Source of the DNA: Morinoia aosen
Taxonomy: Eukaryota; Arthropoda; Malacostraca; Amphipoda; Talitridae
Length of the DNA: 64,000 nucleotides
Reading direction: 5' to 3'
Assembly: GCA_030386875.1 (NCBI GenBank)
Contig: CM059560.1
Span: 45,736,757-45,800,756 of the forward strand
Below are positions 12,441 to 24,273 of this stretch, in pieces (positions within the stretch are counted from its first letter, which is position 1; every line of letters begins with the position of its first letter). Position numbers and translations under genes: made by a program. The notes beneath the pieces were generated by a model. The model was not told the DNA's origin. It ran no database searches and was given only the letters and a program-made list of their open reading frames with translations.

Positions 12441-13752
12441 TGTACTCCTTTGTACGTTCTAGAGATATTTCATGTACTCCTTTGTGCGCTGTAGAGTTAC
12501 CTTCTGTACTCCTTTGTGCGCTGTAGAGATACCTTCTGTACTCCTTTGTGCGCTGTAGAGATACCTTCTGTACTCCTTTGTACGCTGTAGAGATACCTTC
12601 TGTACTCCTTTGTGCGCTGTAGAGATACCTTCTGTACTCCTTTGTGCGCTGTAGAGATACCTTCTGTACTCCTTTGTACGCTGTATAGATACCTCGTGTA
12701 CTCCTTTGTACGTTCTAGAGATATTTCCTGTACTCCTTTGTGCGCTGTAGAGATACCTTCTGTACTCCTTTGTGCGCTGTAGAGATACCTTTTGTACTCC
12801 TTTGTGCGCTGTAAAGATACCTTCTGTACTCCTTTGTACGCTGTATAGATACCTTCTGTACTCCTTTGTGCGCTGTAGAGATACCTTCTGTACTCCTTTG
12901 TACGCTGTAGAGATACCTCGTGTACTCCTTTGTACGTTCTAGATTTATTTCCTGTACTCCTTTGTGCGCTGTAGAGATACCTTCTGTACTCCTTTGTGCG
13001 CTGTAGAGATACCTTCTGTACTCCTTTGTACGCTGTATAGATACCTCGTGTACTCCTTTGTACGTTCTAGAGATATTTCCTGTACTCCTTTGTGCGCTGT
13101 AGAGATACCTTCTGTACTCCTTTGTGCGCTGTAGAGATACCTTCTGTACTCCTTTGTACGCTGTAGAGATACCTCGTGTACTCCTTTGTGCGCTGTAGAG
13201 ATACCTTCTGTACTCCTTTGTGCGCTGTAGAGATACCTTCTGTACTCCTTTGTGCGCTGTAGAGATACCTTCTGTACTCCTTTGTGCGCTGTAGAGATAC
13301 CTTCTGTACTCCTTTGTGCGCTGTAGAGATACCTTCTGTACTCCTTTGTGCGCTGTAGAGATACCTTCTGTACTCCTTTGTGCGCTGTAGAGATACCTTC
13401 TGTACTGCTTTGTGCGCTGTAGAGATACCTCGTGTACTCCTTTGTACGCTGTAGAGATACCTTCTGTACTCCTTTGTGCGCTGTAGAGATACCTTCTGTA
13501 CTCCTTTGAACGCTGTAGAGATACCTTCTGTACTCCTTTGTGCGCTGTAGAGATACCTCGTGTACTCCTTTGTACGTTCTAGAGATATTTCCTGTACTCC
13601 TTTGTGCGCTGTAGAGATTCCTTCTGTACTCCTTTGTGCGCTGTAGAGATACCTTCTGTACTCCTTTGTGCGCTGTAGAGATACCTTCTGTACTCCTTTG
13701 TGCGCTGTAGAGATACCTTCTGTACTCTCTTGTGCGCTGTAGAGATACCTCG

Positions 13753-15927
13753 TGTACTCCTTTGTACGTTCTAGAGATATTTCCTGTACTCCTTTGTGCG
13801 CTGTAGAGATACCTTCTGTACTCCTTTGTGCGCTGTAGAGATACCTTCTGTACTCCTTTGCGCGCTGTAGAGATACCTTCTGTACTCCTTTTTACGCTGT
13901 AGAGATACCTTCTGTACTCCTTTGTGCGCTGTAGAGATACCTTCTGTACTCCTTTGTACGCTGTAGAGATACCTCGTGTACTCCTTTGTACGTTCTAGAG
14001 ATATTTCCTGTACTCCTTTGTGCGCTGTAGAGATACCTTCTGTACTCCTTTGTGCGCTGTAGAGATACCTTCTGTACTCCTTTGTGCGCTGTAGAGATAC
14101 CTTCTGTACTCCTTTGTGCGCTGTAGAGATACCTTCTGTACTCCTTTGTACGCTGTAGAGATACCTTCTGTACTCCTTTGTGCGCTGTAGAGATACCTTC
14201 TGTACTCCTTTGTGCGCTGTAGAGATACCTTCTGTACTTCTTTGTACGCTGTAGAGATACCTCGTGTACTCCTTTGTACGTTCTAGAGATATTTCCTGTA
14301 CTCCTTTGTGCGCTGTAGAGATACCTTCTGTACTCCTTTGTGCGCTGTAGAGATACCTTCTGTACTCCTTTGTGCGCTGTAGAGATACCTTCTGTACTCC
14401 TTTGTACGCTGTAGAGATACCTTCTGTACTCCTTTGTGCGCTGTAGAGATACCTTCTGTACTCCTTTGTACGCTGTAGAGATACCTCGTGTACTCCTTTG
14501 TACGTTCTAGAGATATTTCCTGTACTCCATTGTGCGCTGTAGAGATACCTTCTGCACTCCTTTGTGCGCTGTAGAGATACCTTCTGTACTCCTTTGTGCG
14601 CAGTAGAGATACCTTCTGTACTCCTTTGTACGCTGTAGAGATACCTTCTGTACTCCTTTGTGCGCTGTAGAGATACCTTCTGTACTCCTTTGTACGCTGT
14701 AGAGATACCTCGTGTACTCCTTTGTGCGCTGTAGAGATACCTTCTGTACTCCTTTGTACGCTGTAGAGATACCTCGTGTACTCCTTTGTACGTTCTAGAG
14801 ATATTTCCTGTACTCCTTTGTGCGCTGTAGAGATACCTTCTGTACTCCTTTGTGCGCTGTAAAGATACCTTCTGTACTCCTTTGTGCGCTGTAGAGATAC
14901 CTTCTGTACTCCTTTGTACGCTGTAGAGATACCTTCTGTACTCCTTTGTGCGCTGTAGAGATACCTTCTGTACTCCTTTGTACGCTGTAGACATACCTTC
15001 TGTACTCCTTTGTACGCTGTAGAGATACCTCGTGTACTCCTTTGTACGTTCTAAAGATTTTTCCTGTACTCCTTTGTGCGCTGTAGAGATACCTTCTGTA
15101 CTCCTTTGTGCGCTATAGAGATACCTTCTGTACTCCTTTTTGCGCTGTAGAGATACCTTCTGTACTCCTTTGTACGCTGTAGAGATACCTTCTGTACTCC
15201 TTTGTGCGCTGTAGAGATACCTTCTGTACTCCTTTGTACGCTGTAGAGATACCTTCTGTACTCCTTTGTACGCTGTAGAGATACCTCGTGTACTCCTTTG
15301 TACGTTCTAGAGATATTTCCTGTACTCCCTTGTGCGCTGTAGAGATACCTTCTGTACTCCTTTGTGCGCTGTAGAGATACCTTCTGTACTCCTTTGTACG
15401 CTGTAGAGATACCTTCTGTACTCCTTTGTGCGCTGTAGAGATACCTTCTGTACTCTTTTGTGCGCTGTAGAGATACCTTCTGTACTCCTTTGTACGCTGT
15501 AGAGATACCTCGTGTACTCCTTTGTACATTCTAGAGATATTTCCTGTACTCCTTTGTGCGCTGTAGAGATACCTTCTGTACTCCTTTGTGCGTTGTAGAG
15601 ATACCTTCTGTACTCCTTTGTGCGCTGTAGAGATACCTTCTGTACTCCTTTGTACGCTGTAGAGATACCTTCTGTACTCCTTTCTGCGCTGTAGAGATAC
15701 CTTCTGTACTCCTCTGTACGCTGTAGAGTTACCTCGTGTACTCCTTTGTACGTTCTAGAGATATTTCCTGTACTCCTTTGTGCGCTGTAGAGATACCTTC
15801 TGTACTCCTTTGTGCGCTGTAGAGATACCTTCTGTACTCCTTTGTGCGCTGTAGAGATACCTTCTGTACTCCTTTGACGCTGTAGAGATACCTTCTGTAC
15901 TCCTTTGTACGCTGTAGAGATACTTCG
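13753..15927. repeat. Block S copy 1, 2,175 bp
   Basis: D spacings 224, 288, 224, 288, 256, 256, 224, 224, 191. The last is short by one because of the deletion at 15876. Copy 2 lies exactly 3,262 bp downstream. Marks are TTTGCGCGCTG (near 13860), CCTTTTTACGC (near 13910), GTAGACATACC (near 14991) and the TACATTCTAG D at 15530. The D at 15050 is TCTAAA in this copy only. Confidence 0.9.
13977..14264. repeat. 9-monomer higher-order unit, 288 bp
   Basis: Order D-A-A-A-A-B-A-A-C. The C monomer starts TGTACTTC in place of TGTACTCC. The same nine-monomer unit with that variant is at 17239-17526, 28178-28465 and near 26.8 kb. Confidence 0.9.
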
Positions 15928-15950
15928 TGTACTCCTTTTTACGTTCTAGA
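15871..15950. repeat. Deletion cassette Q1
   Basis: CCTTTGACGC has lost the T after TTTG at 15876/15877. The following monomer ends ACTTCG, and the D reads CCTTTTTACGTTCTAG with TCTAGA at 15945, 69 bp from the deletion. The variant TTTGAACGC follows 319 bp after the deletion (16195). The preceding D-to-D interval is 191 bp. Confidence 0.92.
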
Positions 15951-16822
15951 GATATTTCCTGTACTCCTTTGTGCGCTGTAGAGATACCTTCTGTACTCCT
16001 TTGTGCGCTGTAGAGATACCTTCTGTACTCCTTTGTGCGCTGTAGAGATACCTTCTGTACTCCTTTGTGCGCTGTAGAGATACCTTCTGTACTCCTTTGT
16101 GCGCTGTAGAGATACCTCGTGTACTCCTTTGTACGCTGTAGAGATACCTTCTGTACTCCTTTGTGCGCTGTAGAGATACCTTCTGTACTCCTTTGAACGC
16201 TGTAGAGATACCTTCTGTACTCCTTTGTGCGCTGTAGAGATACCTCGTGTACTCCTTTGTACGTTCTAGAGATATTTCCTGTACTCCTTTGTGCGCTGTA
16301 GAGATACCTTCTGTACTCCTTTTTGCGCTGTAGAGATACCTTCTGTACTCCTTTGTGCGCTGTAGAGATACCTCGTGTACTCCTTTGTACGCTGTAGAGA
16401 TACCTTCTGTACTCCTTTGTACGCTGTAGAGATACCTCGTGTACTCCTTTGTGCGCTGTAGAGATACCTTCTGTACTCCTTTGTGCGCTGTAGAGATACC
16501 TTCTGTACTCCTTTGTGCGCTGTAGAGATACCTTCTGTACTCCTTTGTGCTCTGTAGAGATACCTTCTGTACTCCTTTGTGCGCTGTAGAGATACCTTCT
16601 GTACTCCTTTGTGCGCTGTAGAGATACCTTCTGTACTCCTTTGTGCGCTGTAGAGATACCTTCTGTACTCCTTTGTGCGCTGTAGAGATACCTCGTGTAC
16701 TCTTTGTACGCTGTAGAGATACCTTCTGTACTCCTTTGTGCGCTGTAGAGATACCTTCTGTACTCCTTTGAACGCTGTAGAGATACCTTCTGTACTCCTT
16801 TGTGCGCTGTAGAGATACCTCG
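15928..16822. repeat. Link between blocks S copy 1 and copy 2
   Basis: One D at 16265, then a 575-bp D-free run with several CTCG-ended monomers. TACTCTTTGTACG at about 16700 is a single-base deletion found only here. TTTGAACGC appears twice, at 16195 and 16770, the second matching 13508 at the 3,262-bp period. The run from 16330 to 16720 resembles 25.9-26.25 kb. Confidence 0.8.
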
Positions 16823-17014
16823 TGTACTCCTTTGTACGTTCTAGAGATATTTCCTGTACTCCTTTGTGCGCTGTAGAGATTCCTTCTGTACTCCTTTGTG
16901 CGCTGTAGAGATACCTTCTGTACTCCTTTGTGCGCTGTAGAGATACCTTCTGTACTCCTTTGTGCGCTGTAGAGATACCTTCTGTACTCTTTTGTGCGCT
17001 GTAGAGATACCTCG

Positions 17015-19189
17015 TGTACTCCTTTGTACGTTCTAGAGATATTTCCTGTACTCCTTTGTGCGCTGTAGAGATACCTTCTGTACTCCTTTGTGCGCTGTAG
17101 AGATACCTTCTGTACTCCTTTGCGCGCTGTAGAGATACCTTCTGTACTCCTTTTTACGCTGTAGAGATACCTTCTGTACTCCTTTGTGCGCTGTAGAGAT
17201 ACCTTCTGTACTCCTTTGTACGCTGTAGAGATACCTCGTGTACTCTTTTGTACGTTCTAGAGATATTTCCTGTACTCCTTTGTGCGCTGTAGAGATACCT
17301 TCTGTACTCCTTTGTGCGCTGTAGAGATACCTTCTGTACTCCTTTGTGCGCTGTAGAGATACCTTCTGTACTCCTTTGTGCGCTGTAGAGATACCTTCTG
17401 TACTCCTTTGTACGCTGTAGAGATACCTTCTGTACTCCTTTGTGCGCTGTAGAGATACCTTCTGTACTCCTTTGTGCGCTGTAGAGATACCTTCTGTACT
17501 TCTTTGTACGCTGTAGAGATACCTCGTGTACTCCTTTGTACGTTCTAGAGATATTTCCTGTACTCCTTTGTGCGCTGTAGAGATACCTTCTGTACTCCTT
17601 TGTGCGCTGTAGAGATACCTTCTGTACTCCTTTGTGCGCTGTAGAGATACCTTCTGTACTCCTTTGTACGCTGTAGAGATACCTTCTGTACTCCTTTGTG
17701 CGCTGTAGAGATACCTTCTGTACTCCTTTGTACGCTGTAGAGATACCTCGTGTACTCCTATGTACGTTCTAGAGATTTTTCCTGTACTCCTTTGTGCGCT
17801 GTAGAGATACCTTCTGCACTCCTTTGTGCGCTGTAGAGATACCTTCTGTACTCCTTTGTGCGCTGTAGAGATACCTTCTGTACTCCTTTGTACGCTGTAG
17901 AGATACCTTCTGTACTCCTTTGTGCGCTGTAGAGATACCTTCTGTACTCCTTTGTACGCTGTAGAGATACCTCGTGTACTCCTTTGTGCGCTGTAGAGAT
18001 ACCTTCTGTACTCCTTTGTACGCTGTAGAGATACCTCGTGTACTCCTTTGTACGTTCTAGAGATATTTCCTGTACTCCTTTGTGCGCTGTAGAGATACCT
18101 TCTGTACTCCTTTGTGCGCTGTAAAGATACCTTCTGTACTCCTTTGTGCGCTGTAGAGATACCTTCTGTACTCCTTTGTACGCTGTAGAGATACCTGCTG
18201 TACTCCTTTGTGCGCTGTAGAGATACCTTCTGTACTCCTTTGTACGCTGTAGACATACCTTCTGTACTCCTTTGTACGCTGTAGAGATACCTCGTGTACT
18301 CCTTTGTTCGTTCTAGAGATTTTTCCTGTACTCCTTTGTGCGCTGTAGAGATACCTTCTGTACTCCTTTGTGCGCTATAGAGATACCTTCTGTACTCCTT
18401 TTTGCGCTGTAGAGATACCTTCTGTACTCCTTTGTACGCTGTAGAGATACCTTCTGTACTCCTTTGTGCGCTGTAGAGATACCTTCTGTACTCCTTTGTA
18501 CGCTGTAGAGATACCTTCTGTACTCCTTTGTACGCTGTAGAGATACCTCGTGTACTCCTTTGTACGTTCTAGAGATATTTCCTGTACTCCCTTGTGCGCT
18601 GTAGAGATACCTTCTGTACTCCTTTGTGCGCTGTAGAGATACCTTCTGTACTCCTTTGTACGCTGTAGAGATACCTTCTGTACTCCTTTGTGCGCTGTAG
18701 AGATACCTTCTGTACTCTTTTGTGCGCTGTAGAGATACCTTCTGTACTCCTTTGTACGCTGTAGAGATACCTCGTGTACTCCTTTGTACATTCTAGAGAT
18801 ATTTCCTGTACTCCTTTGTGCGCTGTAGAGATACCTTCTGTACTCCTTTGTGCGCTGTAGAGATACCTTCTGTACTTCTTTGTGCGCTGTAGAGATACCT
18901 TCTGTACTCCTTTGTACGCTGTAGAGATACCTTCTGTACTCCTTTGTGCGCTGTAGAGATACCTTCTGTACTCCTTTGTACGCTGTATAGTTACCTCGTG
19001 TACTCCTTTGTACGTTCTAGAGATATTTCCTGTACTCCTTTGTGCGCTGTAGAGATACCTTCTGTACTCCTTTGTGCGCTGTAGAGATACCTTCTGTACT
19101 CCTTTGTGCGCTGTAGAGATACCTTCTGTACTCCTTTGACGCTGTAGAGATACCTTCTGTACTCCTTTGTACGCTGTAGAGATACTTCG
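17015..19189. repeat. Block S copy 2, 2,175 bp
   Basis: Same ten D positions as copy 1 shifted by 3,262 bp and the same length to the base. Shared marks are GATTCCTTC upstream near 16880, TTTGCGCGCTG, GTAGACATACC (near 18251) and TACATTCTAG at 18792. Private changes are CTTTTGTACGTTC before 17256, CCTATGTACG and GAGATTTTTCC at 17768, CCTGCTGTAC near 18195 and TTGTTCGTTC at 18312. Confidence 0.9.
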
Positions 19190-19212
19190 TGTACTCCTTT
19201 TTACGTTCTAGA
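19133..19212. repeat. Deletion cassette Q2
   Basis: Single-base deletion at 19138/19139, TCTAGA of the TTTTTACG D at 19207 (69 bp), TTTGAACGC at 19457 (319 bp). The interval before it is 191 bp. After 19457 the array moves into a second Q-bearing segment, with no D until 19751. In the other complete copies the next D comes 70 bp after GAACGC, so this copy is rearranged on its right. Confidence 0.9.
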
Positions 19213-20468
19213 GATATTTCCTGTACTCCTTTGTGCGCTGTAGAGATACCTTCTGTACTCCTTTGTGCGCTGTAGAGATACCTTTTGTACTCCTTTGTGC
19301 GCTGTAGAGATACCTTCTGTACTCCTTTGTGCGCTGTAGAGATACCTTCTGTACTCTATTGTGGGCTGTAGAGATACCTCGTGTACTCCTTTGTACGCTG
19401 TAGAGATACCTTCTGTACTCCTTTGTGCGCTGTAGAGATACCTTCTGTACTCCTTTGAACGCTGTAGAGATACCTTCTGTACTCCTTTGTGCGCTGTAGA
19501 GATACCTTCTGTACTCCTTTGTGCGCTGTAGAGATACCTTCTGTACTCCTTTGTGCGCTGTAGAGATACCTTCTGTACTCCTTTGTACGCTGTAGAGATA
19601 CCTTCTGTACTCCTTTGTGCGCTGTAGAGATACCTTCTGTACTCCTTTGTACGCTGTAGAGATACCTTCTGTACTCCTTTGTGCGCTGTAGAGATACCTT
19701 CTGTACTCCTCTGTACGCTGTAGAGTTACCTCGTGTACTCCTTTGTACGTTCTAGAGATATTTCCTGTACTCCTTTGTGCGCTGTAGAGATACCTTCTGT
19801 ACTCCTTTGTGCGCTGTAGAGATACCTTCTGTACTCCTTTGTGCGCTGTAGAGATACCTTCTGTACTCCTTTGACGCTGTAGAGATACCTTCTGTACTCC
19901 TTTGTACGCTGTAGAGATACTTCGTGTACTCCTTTTTTCGTTCCAGAGATATTTCCTGTACTCCTTTGTGCGCTGTAGAGATACCTTCTGTACTCCTTTG
20001 TGCGCTGTAGAGATACCTTTTGTACTCCTTTGTGCGCTGTAGAGATACCTTCTGTACTCCTTTGTGCGCTGTAGAGATACCTTCTGTACTCTATTGTGCG
20101 CTGTAGAGATACCTCGTGTACTCCTTTGTACGCTGTAGAGATACCTTCTGTACTCCTTTGTGCGCTGTAGAGATACCTTCTGTACTCCTTTGAACGCTGT
20201 AGAGATACCTTCTGTACTCCTTTGTACGCTGTAGAGATACCTCGTGTACTCCTTTGTACGTTCTAGAGATATTTCCTGTACTCCTTTGTGCGCTGTAGAG
20301 ATACCTTCTGTACTCCTTTGTGCGCTGTAGAGATACCTTCTGTACTCCTTTGTGCGCTGTAGAGATACCTTCTGTACTCCTTTGTACGCTGTAGAGATAC
20401 CTTCTGTACTCCTTTGTGCGCTGTAGAGATACCTTCTGTACTCCTTTGTACGCTGTAGAGATACCTCG
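19190..20468. repeat. Segment with two Q cassettes 735 bp apart
   Basis: Q2 and Q3 occur in succession, the second displaced by 735 bp (23 monomers minus one base). The D at 19751 is preceded by CCTCTGTACGC and GAGTTACC, which match the approach to Q1 and Q4 more than the approach to Q2. Q3 was therefore probably placed by exchange with another copy, not by simple duplication of Q2. Confidence 0.8.
19868..19947. repeat. Deletion cassette Q3, most diverged
   Basis: Deletion at 19873/19874 and D at 19942, again 69 bp apart; TTTGAACGC at 20192, again 319 bp. The D has CCTTTTTTCGTTCCAG, with two changes not seen in the other six copies, so TCTAGA is lost and becomes TCCAGA. Confidence 0.9.
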
Positions 20469-21873
20469 TGTACTCCTTTGTACGTTCTAGAGATATTTCC
20501 TGTACTCCTTTGTGCGCTGTAGAGATACCTTCTGCACTCCTTTGTGCGCTGTAGAGATACCTTCTGTACTCCTTTGTGCGCAGTAGAGATACCTTCTGTA
20601 CTCCTTTTACGCTGTAGAGATACCTTCTGTACTCCTTTGTGCGCTGTAGAGATACCTTCTGTACTCCTTTGTACGCTGTAGAGATACCTCGTGGACTCCT
20701 TTGTGCGCTGTAGAGATACCTTCTGTACTCCTTTGTACGCTGTAGAGATACCTCGTGTACTCCTTTGTACGTTCTAGAGATATTTCCTGTACTCCTTTGT
20801 GCGCTGTAGAGATACCTTCTGTACTCTTTGTGCGCTGTAAAGATACCTTCTGTACTCCTTTGTGCGCTGTAGAGATACCTTCTGTACTCCTTTGTACGCT
20901 GTAGAGATACCTTCTGTACTCCTTTGTGCGCTGTAGAGATACCTTCTGTACTCCTTTGTACGCTGTAGACATACCTTCTTTACTCCTTTGTACGCTGTAG
21001 AGATACCTCGTGTACTCCTTTGTACGTTCTAGAGATTTTTCCTGTACTCCTTTGTGCGCTGTAGAGATACCTTCTGTACTCCTTTGTGCGCTATAGAGAT
21101 ACCTTCTGTACTCCTTTTTGCGCTGTAGAGATACCTTCTGTACTCCTTTGTACGCTGTAGAGATACCTTCTGTACTCCTTTGTGCGCTGTAGAGATACCT
21201 TCTGTACTCCTTTGTACGCTGTAGAGATACCTTCTGTACTCCTTTGTACGCTGTAGAGATACCTCGTGTACTCCTTTGTACGTTCTAGAGATATTTCCTG
21301 TACTCCCTTGTGCGCTGTAGAGATACCTTCTGTACTCCTTTGTGCGCTGTAGAGATACCTTCTGTACTCCTTTGTACGCTGTAGAGATACCTTCTGTACT
21401 CCTTTGTGCGCTGTAGAGATACCTTCTGTACTCTTTTGTGCGCTGTAGAGATACCTTCTGTACTCCTTTGTACGCTGTAGAGATACCTCGTGTACTCCTT
21501 TGTACATTCTAGAGATATTTCCTGTACTCCTTTGTGCGCTGTAGAGATACCTTCTGTACTCCTTTGTGCGCTGTAGAGATACCTTCTGTACTCCTTTGTG
21601 CGCTGTAGAGATACCTTCTGTACTCCTTTGTACGCTGTAGAGATACCTTCTGTACTCCTTTGTGCGCTGTAGAGATACCTTCTGTACTCCTCTGTACGCT
21701 GTAGAGTTACCTAGTGTACTCCTTTGTACGTTCTAGAGATATTTCCTGTACTCCTTTGTGCGCTGTAGAGATACCTTCTGTACTCCTTTGTGCGCTGTAG
21801 AGATACCTTCTGTACTCCTTTGACGCTGTAGAGATACCTTCTGTACTCCTTTGTACGCTGTAGAGATACTTCG
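20469..21873. repeat. Block S copy 4, partial (right two thirds)
   Basis: D spacings 287, 255, 256, 224, 224, 159 match the last six intervals of block S. Two intervals are short by one because of single-base deletions near 20606 (CCTTTTACGC) and 20825 (TACTCTTTGTGCG). The last is one monomer shorter. GTAGACATACC (near 20968) and TACATTCTAG at 21508 are present. Confidence 0.87.
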
Positions 21874-21896
21874 TGTACTCCTTTTTACGTTCTAGA
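21817..21896. repeat. Deletion cassette Q4
   Basis: Deletion at 21822/21823, TTTTTACG D at 21891 (69 bp) and TTTGAACGC at 22141 (319 bp). The interval before the D is 159 bp, one monomer less than in Q1, Q2, Q3 and Q5. GAGTTACC is followed by CTAGTG in place of CTCGTG in this copy. Confidence 0.9.
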
Positions 21897-23729
21897 GATA
21901 TTTCCTGTACTCCTTTGTGCGCTGTAGAGATACCTTCTGTACTCCTTTGTGCGCTGTAGAGATACCTTTTGTACTCCTTTGTGCGCTGTAGAGATACCTT
22001 CTGTACTCCTTTGTGCGCTGTAGAGATACCTTCTGTACTCCTTTGTGCGCTGTAGAGATACCTCGTGTACTCCTTTGTACGCTGTAGAGATACCTTCTGT
22101 ACTCCTTTGTGCGCTGTAGAGATACCTTCTGTACTCCTTTGAACGCTGTAGAGATACCTTCTGTACTCCTTTGTGCGCTGTAGAGATACCTCGTGTACTC
22201 CTTTGTACGTTCTAGAGATATTTCCTGTACTCCTTTGTGCGCTGTGGAGATACCTTCTGTACTCCTTTGTGCGCTGTAGAGATACCTTCTGTACTCCTTT
22301 GTGCGCTGTAGAGATACCTTCTGTACTCCTTTGTGCGCTGTAGAGATACCTTCTGTACTCCTTTGTACGCTGTAGAGATACCTTCTGTACTCCTTTGTGC
22401 GCTGTAGAGATACCTTCTGTACTCCTTTGTGCGCTGTAGAGATACCTTCTGTACTTCTTTGTACGCTGTAGAGATACCTCGTGTACTCCTTTGTACGTTC
22501 TGGAGATATTTCCTGTACTCCTTTGTGCGCTGTAGAGATACCTTCTGTACTCCTTTGTGCGCTGTAGAGATACCTTCTGTACTCCTTTGTGCGCTGTAGA
22601 GATACCTTCTGTACTCCTTTGTACGCTGTAGAGATACCTTCTGTACTCCTTTGTGCGCTGTAGAGATACCTTCTGTACTCCTTTGTACGCTGTAGAGATA
22701 CCTCGTGTACTCCTTTGTACGTTCTAGAGATATTTCCTGTACTCCTTTGTGCGCTGTAGAGATACCTTCTGCACTCCTTTGTGCGCTGTGGAGATACCTT
22801 CTGTACTCCTTTGTGCGCTGTAGAGATACCTTCTGTACTCCTTTGTACGCTGTAGAGATACCTTCTGTACTCCTTTGTGCGCTGTAGAGATACCTTCTGT
22901 ACTCCTTTGTACGCTGTAGAGATACCTCGTGTACTCCTTTGTGCGCTGTAGAGATACCTTCTGTACTCCTTTGTACGCTGTAGAGATACCTCGTGTACTC
23001 CTTTGTACGTTCTAGAGATATTTCCTGTACTCCTTTGTGCGCTGTAGAGATACCTTCTGTACTCCTTTGTGCGCTGTAAAGATACCTTCTGTACTCCTTT
23101 GTGCGCTGTAGAGATACCTTCTGTACTCCTTTGTACGCTGTAGAGATACCTTCTGTACTCCTTTGTGCGCTGTAGAGATACCTTCTGTACTCCTTTGTAC
23201 GCTGTAGAGATACCTTCTGTACTCCTTTGTACGCTGTAGAGATACCTCGTGTACTCCTTTGTACGTTCTAGAGATATTTCCTGTACTCCTTTGTGCGCTG
23301 TAGAGATACCTTCTGTACTCCTTTGTGCGCAATAGAGATACCTTCTGTACTCCTTTTTGCGCTGTAGAGATACCTTCTGTACTCCTTTGTACGCTGTAGA
23401 GATACCTTCTGTACTCCTTTGTGCGCTGTAGAGATACCTTCTGTACTCCTTTGTAGGCTGTAGAGATACCTTCTGTACTCCTTTGTACGCTGTAGAGATA
23501 CCTCGTGTACTCCTTTGTACGTTCTAGAGATATTTCCTGTACTCCCTTGTGCGCTGTAGAGATACCTTCTGTACTCCTTTGTGCGCTGTAGAGATACCTT
23601 CTGTACTCCTTTGTACGCTGTAGAGATACCTTCTGTACTCCTTAGTGCGCTGTAGAGATACCTTCTGTACTCTTTTGTGCGCTGTAGAGATACCTTCTGT
23701 ACTTCTTTGTACGCTGTAGAGATACCTCG

Positions 23730-24273
23730 TGTACTCCTTTGTACGTTCTAGAGATATTTCCTGTACTCCTTTGTGCGCTGTAGAGATACCTTCTGTACTC
23801 CTTTGTGCGCTGTAGAGATACCTTCTGTACTCCTTTGTGCGCTGTAGAGATACCTTCTGTACTCCTTTGTGCGCTGTAGAGATACCTTCTGTACTCCTTT
23901 GTACGCTGTAGAGATACCTTCTGTACTCCTTTGTGCGCTGTAGAGATACCTTCTGTACTCCTTTGTACGCTGTAGAGATACCTTCTGTACTCCTTTGTAC
24001 GCTGTAGAGATACCTCGTGTACTCCTTTGTACGTTCTAGAGATATTTCCTGTACTCCTTTGTGCGCTGTAGAGATACCTTCTGTACTCCTTTGTGCGCTA
24101 TAGAGATACCTTCTGTACTCCTTTTTGCGCTGTAGAGATACCTTCTGTACTCCTTTGTACGCTGTTGAGATACCTTCTGTACTCCTTTGTGCGCTGTAGA
24201 GATACCTTCTGTACTCCTTTGTACGCTGTAGAGATACCTTCTCTACTCCTTTGTACGCTGTAGAGATACCTCG
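23730..24273. repeat. Link between blocks W copy 1 and T copy 2
   Basis: D at 23747 and 24035 with a nine-monomer and an eight-monomer interval (288, 256). GCTATAGAG and CCTTTTTGCGC near 24110-24125 resemble the block S pair near 15110-15140, so this is another fragment of that family leading into the TCTGGA D at 24291. Confidence 0.78.

Larger units (their letters stand above)
11513..15032. repeat. Block T copy 1, about 3.5 kb
   Basis: It starts at the TCTGGA D (11530) with D spacings 224, 224, 224, 256, 256, 224, 128, 512, 192, 224, 288, 224, 288, 256. Marks shared with copy 2 include TGTAATCTTTTG (near 12153), GTACAG (near 12267), GAGTTACC (near 12495), GCTGTATAG (near 12681 and 12842) and TCTAGATTTATTTCC at 12938. 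Its right part is also the left part of block S copy 1. Confidence 0.88.
20469..23729. repeat. Block W copy 1, about 3.3 kb
   Basis: D positions 20486 to 23747 match 28707 to 32002. The displacement is 8,221-8,223 bp up to 21732 and 8,255 bp from 21891 on. The step is one monomer missing here just before Q4. Shared marks include the TCTGGA D at 22499, CTGCACTCC and GTGGAG near 22770-22790, and GCAATAGAG near 23329. Confidence 0.88.
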